Origin: Caballeronia arationis
GTDB lineage: Bacteria > Pseudomonadota > Gammaproteobacteria > Burkholderiales > Burkholderiaceae
Reading direction: 5' to 3'
DNA: 64,000 nucleotides
Assembly (NCBI RefSeq): GCF_001544975.2
Contig: NZ_FCOG02000031.1
Location: 17,735-81,734, forward strand
Made by a program: the position numbers and the translations under genes. Positions 34,793-42,893 of this stretch are shown in pieces. Positions within the stretch are counted from its first letter, which is position 1. Each line of letters starts with the position of its first letter. The notes beneath the pieces are model-generated. The model was not told the origin of the DNA and ran no database searches. It saw only the letters and a list, made by a program, of their open reading frames with translations.

Positions 34793-35331
34793 GCGAAACG
34801 AACTTTCTGATCATCGATGACGACGAGGTGTTCTCGGGCATTCTCGCGCGCGGACTGACGCGGCGCGGCTATACACCGCACCAGGCGCACAATGCGGATG
34901 AGGCGCTGAAGCTCGCGAACTCGCAGAAGTTCAACCAGATCACCGTCGATTTGCATCTGGGTAACGATTCCGGACTGACGCTCGTCGCGCCGCTGCGCGA
35001 CCTGCAGCCCGACGCGCGCATTCTCGTCCTGACGGGGTACGCGAGCATCGCAACTGCGGTGCAGGCGGTGAAGGATGGTGCGGATAACTATCTTGCGAAG
35101 CCGGCGAACGTCGAGACGATCCTGTCGGCGTTGCAGGAAGAGGCGAGCGAGCAGACGGCCGAGGAGGCGATCGAGCATCCGACGCTCCTCTCCGTGGCGC
35201 GGCTCGAATGGGAGCATATCCAGCGCGTGCTCGCGGAGAACAACGGCAACATTTCCGCGACGGCGCGCGCGCTGAACATGCATCGACGGACGCTGCAGCG
35301 AAAGCTGGCCAAGAAACCGGTGCGGCAATGA
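34789..35331 (+). CDS. regA: RegA/PrrA-type response regulator
   Basis: A 180-residue regulator with a receiver domain (DDDE at 10-13, phospho-acceptor Asp54 in ITVDLHLGND, conserved Thr in VLTGYAS and Lys in LAKPAN) and a compact C-terminal Fis-type helix-turn-helix, NISATARALNMHRRTLQRKL. No intervening output domain: this is the RegA/ActR architecture. Co-translated with the kinase. In other proteobacteria this pair controls respiration, carbon and nitrogen genes; targets here are not visible. Confidence 0.93.
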   Translation: MSETNFLIIDDDEVFSGILARGLTRRGYTPHQAHNADEALKLANSQKFNQITVDLHLGNDSGLTLVAPLRDLQPDARILVLTGYASIATAVQAVKDGADNYLAKPANVETILSALQEEASEQTAEEAIEHPTLLSVARLEWEHIQRVLAENNGNISATARALNMHRRTLQRKLAKKPVRQ

Positions 35332-35372
35332 AAAAAGGCGGCTCGCTAGAGCCGCCTTGCTGGTTTTTCGAG
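35331..35372. terminator. Bidirectional terminator between regA and hslU
   Basis: AAGGCGGCTC, GCTA loop, GAGCCGCCTT (10 bp), with an A6 run on the left (T6 for the leftward hslU transcript) and GGTTTTT on the right. Confidence 0.88.
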
Positions 35373-35379
35373 CGCGCTT

Positions 35380-36726
35380 TTACAGCACGTAGCGCGACAG
35401 GTCTTCGTCGTCAGCCACGTCGCTCAACGCGCGATTGACGTAAGCGGCGTCGATCTTCACCGGCTGGCCCGTGTGATTGCCCGCTGAGAACGACACTTCC
35501 TCCAGCAGCTTTTCGATCACCGTATAGAGACGCCGCGCGCCGATATTTTCGGTCTTCTCGTTGACCGAGTATGCGATCTCCGCGAGCCGGCGAATGCCGT
35601 CGTCGGCGAAATCGAGCTGGACGTCCTCCGTCGCGAGCAGCGCCTTGTACTGCTTCACGAGACTGGCGTCCGTGGTGTTCAGGATCGATTCGAAGTCGCC
35701 GACCGACAGCGAATCCAGTTCGACACGAATCGGGAAGCGGCCCTGCAACTCGGGAATCAGGTCGCTCGGCTTCGCCAGGTGAAACGCGCCGCTCGCGATG
35801 AACAGGATGTGATCGGTCTTGATCATCCCGTACTTCGTGTTGATCGTGGTGCCTTCGACGAGCGGCAGCAAATCGCGCTGCACGCCCGCGCGCGAAACTT
35901 CGGCGCCGCCTGTTTCGCTGCGCGACGCGATCTTGTCGATTTCGTCGAGGAATACGATACCGTTCTGCTCGACGTTCTGCACTGCCTTCGTCTTCACTTC
36001 CTCGTCGTTGAGCAGTTTGCCGGCTTCCTCGTCGGTGAGCAGCTTCAGCGCTTCCCTCACCTTCACCTTGCGGCGCGTCTTCTTGCCGCCGCCGATGTTC
36101 GCGAACATCGAGCGGATCTGCTCGGTCATGTCTTCCATGCCCGGCGGCCCCATGATGTCCATGCCAACCTGCGGCTGCTCGACATCGAGCTCGACTTCCT
36201 TCTCATCCAGCGCGCCTTCGCGCAGACGCTTGCGGAAAGTCTGGCGCGTGGTGTTGTTGGTGTCGTCGGCGGTTTCGGCCGCCGTCGATGCGCCGAAGCC
36301 GACCGTGCGCGCGGGCGGCAGCAGGATGTCGAGGATGCGGTCTTCGGCGCGGTCTTCAGCCTTCGTGCGGACCTTCTTCATCTCCGACTCACGCGTCTGC
36401 TTGACCGAGATCTCGATCAGGTCGCGCACTATGCTGTCGACGTCGCGGCCCACATAGCCGACCTCGGTGAACTTGGTCGCTTCGATCTTGATGAACGGCG
36501 CGTCGGCGAGCTTGGCCAGACGCCGCGCGATTTCGGTCTTGCCGACACCGGTCGGTCCGATCATCAGGATGTTCTTCGGCGTGATTTCCTGGCGCAGCGG
36601 TTCCGCGACCTGCTGACGGCGCCAGCGGTTGCGCAGTGCGACGGCGACCGCTTTCTTCGCGCGGCCCTGGCCGATGATGTGCTTGTCGAGTTCCGAGACG
36701 ATCTCGGCGGGAGTCATGGTGGTCAT
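35380..36726 (-). CDS. hslU: ATP-dependent protease ATPase subunit HslU
   Basis: A 448-residue AAA+ unfoldase of the HslVU (ClpYQ) protease. Start MTTMTPAEIVSELDKHIIGQ at 36726. Walker A is GPTGVGKTEIARRL, pore-loop region TEVGYVGRDV, Walker B VFLDEIDKIA, sensor region FIASGAFHLAKPSDLIPELQGRFPIRVEL, and the C-terminus ends DLSRYVL, which docks into HslV. The I domain (about residues 110-240) is present. It is 28 bp downstream of hslV, the normal order. Confidence 0.97.
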   Translation of the reverse strand: MTTMTPAEIVSELDKHIIGQGRAKKAVAVALRNRWRRQQVAEPLRQEITPKNILMIGPTGVGKTEIARRLAKLADAPFIKIEATKFTEVGYVGRDVDSIVRDLIEISVKQTRESEMKKVRTKAEDRAEDRILDILLPPARTVGFGASTAAETADDTNNTTRQTFRKRLREGALDEKEVELDVEQPQVGMDIMGPPGMEDMTEQIRSMFANIGGGKKTRRKVKVREALKLLTDEEAGKLLNDEEVKTKAVQNVEQNGIVFLDEIDKIASRSETGGAEVSRAGVQRDLLPLVEGTTINTKYGMIKTDHILFIASGAFHLAKPSDLIPELQGRFPIRVELDSLSVGDFESILNTTDASLVKQYKALLATEDVQLDFADDGIRRLAEIAYSVNEKTENIGARRLYTVIEKLLEEVSFSAGNHTGQPVKIDAAYVNRALSDVADDEDLSRYVL

Positions 36727-36754
36727 CGCTTGGTCCTTTGCCTGGTGTCCGGTC

Positions 36755-37291
36755 TTACTCGATCGTCTCGATGACGCGATTGTGGTTCGTGTAGATGCAC
36801 ATGTCGCCCGCGATCGAGAGCGATTTCTCGACGATGTCGCGCGGGGACAGGTCGGTGTTTTCCGAGAGCGCCTGCGCCGCGGCCTGAGCGTACGCGCCGC
36901 CCGAGCCGATTGCACAGATGCCGTTTTCGGGGTCGAGCACGTCGCCGTTGCCGGTGATGACAAGCGTGGCCTGCGCGTCGGCGGCGATCAGCATGGCTTC
37001 CAGCCGGCGCAGCATGCGGTCGGTGCGCCAGTCCTTCGCCAGTTCGACGGCGGCGCGCGTGAGGTTGCCCTGATGCTTTTCCAGCTTGGCTTCGAAGCGG
37101 TCGAGCAGGGAGAACGCGTCGGCCGTGCCGCCGGCGAAGCCGACCAGCACCTTGCCGCCATAGATGCGGCGCACCTTCTTGGCGCCGCCCTTCATGACGA
37201 TGTTGCCGAGCGTCACCTGGCCGTCGCCGCCGAGGGCGACCTTGCCGCCGCGTCGCACGGAGACGATGGTCGTGCCGTGAAATTGTTCCAT
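36755..37291 (-). CDS. hslV: ATP-dependent protease proteolytic subunit HslV
   Basis: A 178-residue threonine protease. The start at 37291 gives propeptide MEQFHG followed by TTIVSVRRGGKVALGGDGQVTLG; the first of the two Thr is the expected mature N-terminus and nucleophile. Further motifs: KVLVGFAGGTADAF and GNGDVLDPENGICAIGSGG. Full length. The upstream region has a sigma-32-like promoter and a leader hairpin. Confidence 0.97.
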   Translation of the reverse strand: MEQFHGTTIVSVRRGGKVALGGDGQVTLGNIVMKGGAKKVRRIYGGKVLVGFAGGTADAFSLLDRFEAKLEKHQGNLTRAAVELAKDWRTDRMLRRLEAMLIAADAQATLVITGNGDVLDPENGICAIGSGGAYAQAAAQALSENTDLSPRDIVEKSLSIAGDMCIYTNHNRVIETIE

Positions 37292-37320
37292 GTGCGTTCC
37301 TTTAGAAAGCGAAGGACGCG

Positions 37321-37341
37321 GGCGGCTGCGAAAAAGCCGCC
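37321..37341 (-). promoter_or_regulatory. Leader hairpin of hslVU mRNA
   Basis: On the minus strand GGCGGCT, a 7-base U/C-rich loop, AGCCGCC: a 7-bp GC-rich stem 30 nt before the hslV start, inside the predicted 5' untranslated region. It may stabilise the message; by analogy only. Confidence 0.5.
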
Positions 37342-37444
37342 TCGCTGTCGAGAATTCGATGGAGTGCACGGCGCGGGGTTCCGCGCATCGTCGCGCTCGT
37401 TGGAGTCGCGCCGCGCTCGCGCCCGGACTGCGCGCGTCCAGAGC

Positions 37445-37472
37445 ATTTTAGGGCGGCGCCCCAATAATCAAG
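37445..37472 (-). promoter_or_regulatory. Sigma-32-like promoter of hslVU
   Basis: Minus strand CTTGATT (37466-37472), 13 bp, CCTAAAAT ending at 37445, comparable with CTTGAAA-N13/14-CCCCATNT. It lies about 155 bp before the hslV start. A heat-shock promoter is expected for this operon. Confidence 0.5.
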
Positions 37473-37545
37473 TCGGGATTTGCCGGCCGGGAGGCAGAAA
37501 TCGGGCGCCGGGAACGGCGCGCTGCAGAAGCACGCTGCCAAAACA

Positions 37546-37578
37546 AAAAGGCACACGTGGAACGTGTGCCTTTCGAAG
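37546..37578 (-). terminator. Terminator of dksA
   Basis: 12-bp perfect stem AAAGGCACACGT / ACGTGTGCCTTT with a 3-base loop; on the minus strand it is followed by TTGTTTTGG. It lies about 115 bp beyond the dksA stop. Confidence 0.85.
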
Positions 37579-37691
37579 TGGCGGGCTGCCCCGCGCCGTG
37601 CTGGCCGATATCCGCGGAGGCGGCGACTCTCCCGCTGCGGGCGGACCCGCGACGCGTGCCGGCGGATCGCCGGCCGGGCCGGTTCAGCCGG

Positions 37692-38111
37692 TCAGTCGCC
37701 GAACAGCTTCTGGCGCAGTTCGCGGCGCTCCTGCGCCTCGAGCGACAGGGTGGCGGTGGGGCGCGCGATCAGACGGGGAATGCCGATCGGCTCGCCCGTT
37801 TCCTCGCACCAGCCGTAATCGCCGGACTCGATCCGCGCGAGCGACTGCTGCACTTTCTTCAGCAGCTTGCGTTCGCGATCGCGCGTGCGCAGTTCGAGGG
37901 CATGTTCTTCCTCGATCGTCGCACGGTCCGCCGGGTCCGGCACGATCACCGTTTCCCGCAGGTTTTCGGTCGTCTGCCCGGCATTCTTCAGAATGTCGGC
38001 CTGCAGTTGTTCGAGCCGGTTCTTGAAGAAGGCGAGCTGATCCTCGTTCATGTAATCCTTCTCGCTCATCTTCAGGATTTCGGCTTCGGTCAAGAGTCGT
38101 TTCGTCGTCAT
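37692..38111 (-). CDS. dksA: RNA polymerase-binding regulator DksA, zinc-ligand-poor form
   Basis: A 139-residue DksA with start MTTKRLLTEAEIL (38111). The coiled-coil tip residues Asp59 and Asp62 with Ala64 (PDPADRA) needed for action in the RNA polymerase secondary channel are intact. The zinc-finger region keeps only one of the four ligands: Cys102 remains, while the other positions are Thr105, Ser123 and Ala126 (WCEETGEPIG ... TLSLEAQ). So it should work without a structural zinc, as known for some DksA paralogues. It mediates ppGpp-linked transcription control. Longer in-frame starts upstream lack conservation. Confidence 0.95.
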   Translation of the reverse strand: MTTKRLLTEAEILKMSEKDYMNEDQLAFFKNRLEQLQADILKNAGQTTENLRETVIVPDPADRATIEEEHALELRTRDRERKLLKKVQQSLARIESGDYGWCEETGEPIGIPRLIARPTATLSLEAQERRELRQKLFGD

Positions 38112-38409
38112 CTGGCTTGCTTCTTCAATGTGGAGCGACTTCTTTCGCGTCGCCCGCACTTCTGCGTTGCCCGCTGACAGCGTCCGGTGCGGATCTCTCG
38201 CACGGAAAAACATGCTGTCGTGACGCGTTTCGCGTCGACGCGGGGCCGAACTCCTCTGTAAACCGATTTTGAAGTGCCCGGAAAACGGCCGAAAAGATTT
38301 CCGCACGGTTTCCTTCGCACCTCCAACCTCGAACGCGTTGTCTCGAATTAGCTCGGTCTCAGGCTATCCGACACGCGTACGTTCTCGGTGTCTCTTCAGT
38401 TTTTTGTGC

Positions 38410-38444
38410 GGCCCGTGTGGCGGCCTTTACCCGCCACACGGGCC
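38410..38444 (-). repeat. 14-bp perfect inverted repeat in the dksA leader
   Basis: GGCCCGTGTGGCGG and its exact complement separated by seven bases. It is not followed by a T run in either direction, so it is not a standard terminator. Function unknown. Confidence 0.8.
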
Positions 38445-38612
38445 GTTGCCCTGCTTCAGCGGGGCTGTATTGTAACTGAATCGCAATTTCCGAAGATAAC
38501 CTAGGAAAACCCTGTCAATTACCGCCGGAATCTCAAAAATATAACGCCTGAGACGTCAAAAAGCGACCAACGTTCGTGTGTGGGGTCACAGTTTTCATGC
38601 GAAAGCCGCACG

Positions 38613-38650
38613 AAAAAAACGCCGCGCTCGGTGAAGCGGCGGCGTTTCGT
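38613..38650 (-). terminator. Terminator after the COG0523 GTPase gene
   Basis: On the minus strand AACGCCGC pairs with GCGGCGTT across a 12-13-base loop and is followed by TTTTTTCG. Confidence 0.85.
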
Positions 38651-38733
38651 CGGTTGCCGGTCGGTTTCCCGGCGGCTCGCCGGTCAAGAACGGGCCGGAT
38701 GCGCGTCGGCAAAGGCGCGCATCGGTGCACGGA

Positions 38734-39789
38734 TCACTTGACCAGACAGGCGTTGAGGCCGTCGGTGATCAGGTCCTGCGGCAGTTCGATGCCGATGAAC
38801 ACCATCTTGCTGTTCTTCTTTTCGATCGGCTGCCACTTGCCCGCGAGGTCGCTGCCCATCATCTGGTGCACGCCCTGAAACACGACCTTGCGATCGACAC
38901 CCTTCATGTACAGCACGCCCTTGTAGCGCAGGAGGCGCTCGCCATAAATCTGCAGAATGCCGCCGAGGAAGTCTTCGAGGCGGTTCGCGTCGAACGGCTT
39001 GTCGCTGCGGTAGACGAAGGACTTGATCTTGTCGTCGTGGTGCGCGTGGTGGTGGTGATGCTCGTGGTCGTGGCTGTGATCGTGGCCGCAGGTCGAGTGA
39101 TCGTGGTCGTCGTGTGCGTGGTCATGCGCGTGATCGTCTTCAGCGAGGAAATCGGGGTCGATTTCCAGCTTCGAATTCAGGTTGAAGCCGCGCAGGTCGA
39201 AGATTTCCTTGATGTCCGCCTCGCCGAAATTCACGACGCGGATCGCCGCGCGCGGATTCATGTGCACGAGGCGGTGCTTAAGATCCTCCAGCGCGGCGGC
39301 ATCGACGAGATCCGACTTCGTGATGAACATGCGATCCGCGAAACCGACCTGGCGCTGCACGACTTCGTGCTCGTCCAGCTGATGATTGCCATGCTTCGCG
39401 TCGACGAGCGTAATGATCGCGTCGAGCAGGAATTCGTCCGCGATGGTGTTGTCCATGAAGAACGTCTGGGCGACCGGACCGGGGTTCGCGAGGCCGGTCG
39501 TCTCGATCACGACGCGGTCGAAGTCGAGCGTGCCCGCCTTCTTGCGGTTCGCGAGGTCCTCCAGCGCGCGGGCCAGGTCGCCGCGGATCGTGCAGCAGAT
39601 GCAGCCGTTGCTCATCTGGATGATCTGCTCGTTCGTTTCCTGAACGAGGATTTCGTTGTCGATGTTTTCTTCGCCGAACTCGTTCTCGATCACGGCGATC
39701 TTCATGCCGTGCTTCTCGTTCAGGATGCGCTTGAGCAGCGTGGTTTTGCCGCTGCCCAGAAAGCCGGTCAGGATGGTTACTGGGATCAT
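38734..39789 (-). CDS. COG0523 (CobW/Zng1-like) G3E GTPase with a histidine-rich loop
   Basis: A 351-residue P-loop GTPase, putative metallochaperone. Walker A is GFLGSGKTTLLKR (residues 9-21), followed by IENEFGEE, the metal-binding GCICC motif (residues 62-66), ETTGLANP and the G4-like TKSD. Between residues about 215 and 255 there is a stretch of some 35 residues with about 17 His and many Asp, interrupted by one Cys, a likely metal-storage or sensing loop. The C-terminal CobW domain follows (FQGVHQMMG). Family members deliver zinc or other metals to client proteins. It is upstream of dksA, separated by a terminator. Confidence 0.92.
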   Translation of the reverse strand: MIPVTILTGFLGSGKTTLLKRILNEKHGMKIAVIENEFGEENIDNEILVQETNEQIIQMSNGCICCTIRGDLARALEDLANRKKAGTLDFDRVVIETTGLANPGPVAQTFFMDNTIADEFLLDAIITLVDAKHGNHQLDEHEVVQRQVGFADRMFITKSDLVDAAALEDLKHRLVHMNPRAAIRVVNFGEADIKEIFDLRGFNLNSKLEIDPDFLAEDDHAHDHAHDDHDHSTCGHDHSHDHEHHHHHAHHDDKIKSFVYRSDKPFDANRLEDFLGGILQIYGERLLRYKGVLYMKGVDRKVVFQGVHQMMGSDLAGKWQPIEKKNSKMVFIGIELPQDLITDGLNACLVK

Positions 39790-39931
39790 GTCGTCGCCTG
39801 TGCTTTGAGGTCGTAGGGGTTAGCGCGCCGCGTTTTCACGCACTGAAAGCGGCGAGTCAGCCGATTATTGGAACATATTTGCCGGGCGGGCGCTTTGGGC
39901 GGCCCGCTGCCGAATCAGAAACTATGGCCGC

Positions 39932-41134
39932 TCAGCCGATTTGCAACAACAGGCCTTTCAGGTATTCGCCTTCCGGAAAAGCCGTGAGCAGCGGGTGATC
40001 GACGCCCGCACAAAGGCGCTTGAGGATGCGCGCGTCGATTTTGGCGTCGGCTGCCGCGCCCGCGACGATCTTCTGGAACAACTCGGCGTCGATCGCCCCG
40101 GAGCACGAATAGGTGAAGAGCAGGCCGCCCGGGCGCAGCAGCTTGAATCCGGTGAGATTGATGTCCTTGTAGGCGCGCGCGGCGCGGTCCACGTGTTCGC
40201 GCGACGGCGCGAATTTCGGTGGATCGAGCACGATCAGGTCGAAGCGCTCGCCTTCGTCGTAGAGACGCCGCAGCGTTTTGAACGCGTCGGCGTCCAGCCA
40301 CTGGGCGCGCTCCGGGTCGAAACCGTTCGCGAGCACGTTCTGCTGTGCGAGCGCGAGCGCCTCGCCGGACGAATCGATCGACACCACGCGCTTCGCGCGG
40401 CCCTTCATCGCCGCCAGCGAAAAGCCGCCGGTGTAGCAGAAGCAGTTCAGCACGTCGCGGTCTCGCGCATGCTCGGCGACGAGCATGCGGTTGTCGCGCT
40501 GATCGACGTAGAAGCCCGTCTTGTGGCCGTTCATCACGTCGACGTGGTAGCGCACGCCGCATTCGTTCGCGATGACGGTCGCAGGCGGCGGATCGCCCGC
40601 GAGCACGCCGGTAATTTGTTCGAGGCCCTCTTTCTGGCGAATCGACACGTCCGAGCGCTCGTACACATTCGGGCAGCCGGTCGCGCCGGTGAGTGCATCG
40701 ACGATCGCGCCCTTCCAGGCCTCGACGCCCGTCGCCATGAACTGGCAGACGAGCTGGCCGCGTTGCTGCGCGTCGTCGGCGACGTAGTAATCGACGATCA
40801 GGCCGGGCAGGCCGTCCGCCTCGCCGAAAATTAGCCGGGTCGCGCCGGTGTTCTTCACCAGCGCCTGACGATGCGCGATCGCCCGCTGCACGCGGCGCTT
40901 GAAGAAGGCATGGTCGATCGGCTCGGCTTCGTCGAAGCTCCAGACGCGCGCGCGGATCTGCGACTGCGGGCTGTACGCGGCGCGGGCGAGAAAGCGGCCG
41001 TCGTGTGCGCGGACGGTGACGGTGGCGCCCGGCGCCGGCTTGCCGTCGACACGGTCGATCGCGTTCGCGTAAATCCACGGATGGCGGCGCGCGAGCGACT
41101 TGTCCTTCGCCGGTTTGAGCGTGATGGTGTTCAT
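39932..41134 (-). CDS. rlmI: 23S rRNA (cytosine-C5) methyltransferase, RlmI family
   Basis: A 400-residue class I SAM-dependent methyltransferase with an N-terminal PUA domain (LKPAKDKSLARRHPWIYANAI, residues 5-80) and a Rossmann domain (VLNCFCYTGGFSLAAMKGRAKRVVSID; DLIVLDPPKFA motif IV; YSCSGAI). This is the YccW/RlmI layout, which modifies C1962 of 23S rRNA in enterobacteria; the same target is inferred. Its start faces away from xerC with 49 bp between. Confidence 0.9.
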   Translation of the reverse strand: MNTITLKPAKDKSLARRHPWIYANAIDRVDGKPAPGATVTVRAHDGRFLARAAYSPQSQIRARVWSFDEAEPIDHAFFKRRVQRAIAHRQALVKNTGATRLIFGEADGLPGLIVDYYVADDAQQRGQLVCQFMATGVEAWKGAIVDALTGATGCPNVYERSDVSIRQKEGLEQITGVLAGDPPPATVIANECGVRYHVDVMNGHKTGFYVDQRDNRMLVAEHARDRDVLNCFCYTGGFSLAAMKGRAKRVVSIDSSGEALALAQQNVLANGFDPERAQWLDADAFKTLRRLYDEGERFDLIVLDPPKFAPSREHVDRAARAYKDINLTGFKLLRPGGLLFTYSCSGAIDAELFQKIVAGAAADAKIDARILKRLCAGVDHPLLTAFPEGEYLKGLLLQIG

Positions 41135-41183
41135 TGATGCCTTGATGGGGCCGCCGGCATGGAATCGGCGCGCCCGGGAAAAA

Positions 41184-42107
41184 TCAGTCGCGTTTCTTGG
41201 CGCGCGGATGCGCGGAATCGTAGACGCGAGCGAGGTGCTGGAAATCGAGCGACGTGTAGACCTGCGTCGCGGTGATGTTCGCGTGGCCGAGCAGTTCCTG
41301 CACCGCGCGCAGGTCGCCGCTCGACTGCAGCACGTGCGTGGCGAACGAGTGCCGCAACACGTGTGGATGCACGTTCGACGGAATGCCGGCGAGGAGCGCC
41401 ATGCGCTTCACGCGCTCGCGCACGACGCCCGGCGCCATGCGGTTGCCGCGCACCGACAGGAAGAGCGCATGTGGATCGTGCTTGACGAACTCGCCTCGCA
41501 CGTCGATCCAGGCACGCAGCGCCTGGATGGCCTTGGCGCCGACCGGCACCGAGCGGCGCTTGCCGCCCTTGCCGAGCACTGTCACCTCGGTGTTCGGCAG
41601 ATCGAGCCAGCCGACCGAGCGGTGATGCTCCGTCTCGACGTAGTACACGTCGAGATTCACGAGTTCCGCGAGCCGCAAGCCCGACGAATAGAACAATTCG
41701 AGGATCGCGTGGTCGCGCAGCGCTTCGGGCGTGCCGGCTTGCGGCGCTTCCATCAGCGCGTTGGCGTCGTCGACGGAAAGTGCCTTTGGCAACGTCTTCG
41801 CGCGTTTCGGCGCCCGCACGGTCGCGACGGGATTCGCGGCCATTTCGACGCGTTCCGAGAGCCAGCGGTAAAACGCGCGCCACGCCGAGAGCCGGTGGGC
41901 GATCGAGCGCGCCGAGAGGCCACCGGCGTGCGCGCGCGATACGGCGCCGCGCATGTCCGTCGCGGTGAGCGTTTCGAGCGCGCGGCCGTTCGCGAGTTTC
42001 TGCAGTTCGTCGAGTTCGTGGGTGTAGCCGCGCAGCGTGTGCTCCGACAGCCGCCGCTCGTGTTCGAGTATCGACAGATAGGCGGCGATCGGGTCGGCGG
42101 CGTTCAT
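41184..42107 (-). CDS. xerC: Tyrosine recombinase XerC
   Basis: A 307-residue chromosome-dimer recombinase acting at dif with XerD. The N-terminal SAM-like core-binding domain spans 1-100, and the catalytic domain has Arg145 (SSGLRLAEL), Lys180, His249-x-x-Arg252 (HVLRHSFATH), His275 (LLGHANI) and nucleophile Tyr284. The context DUF484-xerC next to dapF is the conserved chromosomal locus (as in dapF-yigA-xerC), so it is the housekeeping enzyme and not a phage integrase. Confidence 0.95.
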   Translation of the reverse strand: MNAADPIAAYLSILEHERRLSEHTLRGYTHELDELQKLANGRALETLTATDMRGAVSRAHAGGLSARSIAHRLSAWRAFYRWLSERVEMAANPVATVRAPKRAKTLPKALSVDDANALMEAPQAGTPEALRDHAILELFYSSGLRLAELVNLDVYYVETEHHRSVGWLDLPNTEVTVLGKGGKRRSVPVGAKAIQALRAWIDVRGEFVKHDPHALFLSVRGNRMAPGVVRERVKRMALLAGIPSNVHPHVLRHSFATHVLQSSGDLRAVQELLGHANITATQVYTSLDFQHLARVYDSAHPRAKKRD

Positions 42108-42122
42108 CGCGCTTGGTTCGCT

Positions 42123-42842
42123 TCAGTGCGGCAAGAGGCGGCTCAACGCCGCGCTCGCGAGTGCCGCGATCTGCGTGAGGAAGTCGGTTGCCATGCCGTC
42201 GTGGAAGCGGCGCGGGTCGGGCGAACCCATCACGAGCAGGCCGAACGCGGGCGCGTCCGGTCCGGCGAGCGGGTCGCGCAACGCGAGCAGCGCGATCGAT
42301 TCGGTGGCGTTCGCGGCATCCACGACGCCATCGGTCGTCGCCGACGCCACCGAAACCGAGCTCGCCGACGTCAGCCATTGCGCCGCCTCGAAGCCGGTAT
42401 TCGCGCCGCAATAGGGCGTCGAAAGGCTGGCGGTGAACAACCGCACTTCTTCTCCGACATGGCGCGCGAAATCGGCCTGCGAATAAGGCTCAGCGACGTC
42501 CCACACGCGCAGCGCGGCCTGCGGCATGTCGAAGATTTCGCACAGGCCCGCGCTGATGGTTTTCGGCAGCGCGTGCGGATCGCGCTCGGCGATCACGCGG
42601 ATCGTCCAGCGGTTGAACTTCGACGCGATGCTGTCGTTCTCGTGCCCGTAGCGCAGCAGTTCGGCGAGCCGGCGTTCGAGCTGCTTGTTCTTGTCGCGCA
42701 GCATTTCCATCTGGCGTTCCTGCAGCGACACCGCCGCCTTCCCGTGCGGATTCGAAAGCCGGATGGTGCCGAGCAGTTCAGCGTGCTCGGCGAAGAAATC
42801 GGGGTTGTCGAGCAGATAATCGGCGACTTCGCGTTCGTTCAT
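42123..42842 (-). CDS. DUF484 (YigA-type) GAF-like protein
   Basis: A 239-residue protein of the DUF484 family. The N-terminus MNEREVADYLLDNPDFFAEHAELL and the following heptad-rich helix (SLQERQMEMLRDKNKQLERRL) are typical; a GAF-like domain fills the rest (FGLLVMGSPDPRRFHDGMATDFL). Function unknown, but it is conserved between dapF and xerC across proteobacteria. It lies 15 bp upstream of xerC. Confidence 0.92.
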   Translation of the reverse strand: MNEREVADYLLDNPDFFAEHAELLGTIRLSNPHGKAAVSLQERQMEMLRDKNKQLERRLAELLRYGHENDSIASKFNRWTIRVIAERDPHALPKTISAGLCEIFDMPQAALRVWDVAEPYSQADFARHVGEEVRLFTASLSTPYCGANTGFEAAQWLTSASSVSVASATTDGVVDAANATESIALLALRDPLAGPDAPAFGLLVMGSPDPRRFHDGMATDFLTQIAALASAALSRLLPH

Positions 42843-42893
42843 GGTTTCGGACTTGTTCAGGCGGATTCAGGCTGAGTGGCGCTCAAAGGGCGG

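Larger units (their letters stand above)
37292..37691. other. Region between hslV and dksA
   Basis: A 400-bp stretch without a gene. It holds (from the hslV side) a leader hairpin at 37321-37341 (GGCGGCT / AGCCGCC), a sigma-32-like promoter at 37445-37472, the dksA terminator at 37546-37578 and a GC-rich 3' untranslated stretch of dksA (about 110 bp). Confidence 0.7.
38112..38733. other. 622-bp gap holding the dksA leader and the upstream terminator
   Basis: No gene is supported. A -10-like TACAAT on the minus strand (about 38468-38473) would start a roughly 345-nt dksA leader that opens with a small hairpin and then a perfect 14-bp inverted repeat (38410-38423 / 38431-38444, 7-base loop) with no T run on either side. 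At 38613-38650 lies the terminator of the COG0523 gene. The rest shows nothing I recognise. Confidence 0.6.

Noticed and set aside
41184..42107. Tyrosine recombinase next to other genes as a possible integrase of a mobile element
   Set aside because: Sequence and dapF-DUF484 neighbourhood identify housekeeping XerC; no attachment-site repeats, cargo or phage genes nearby.
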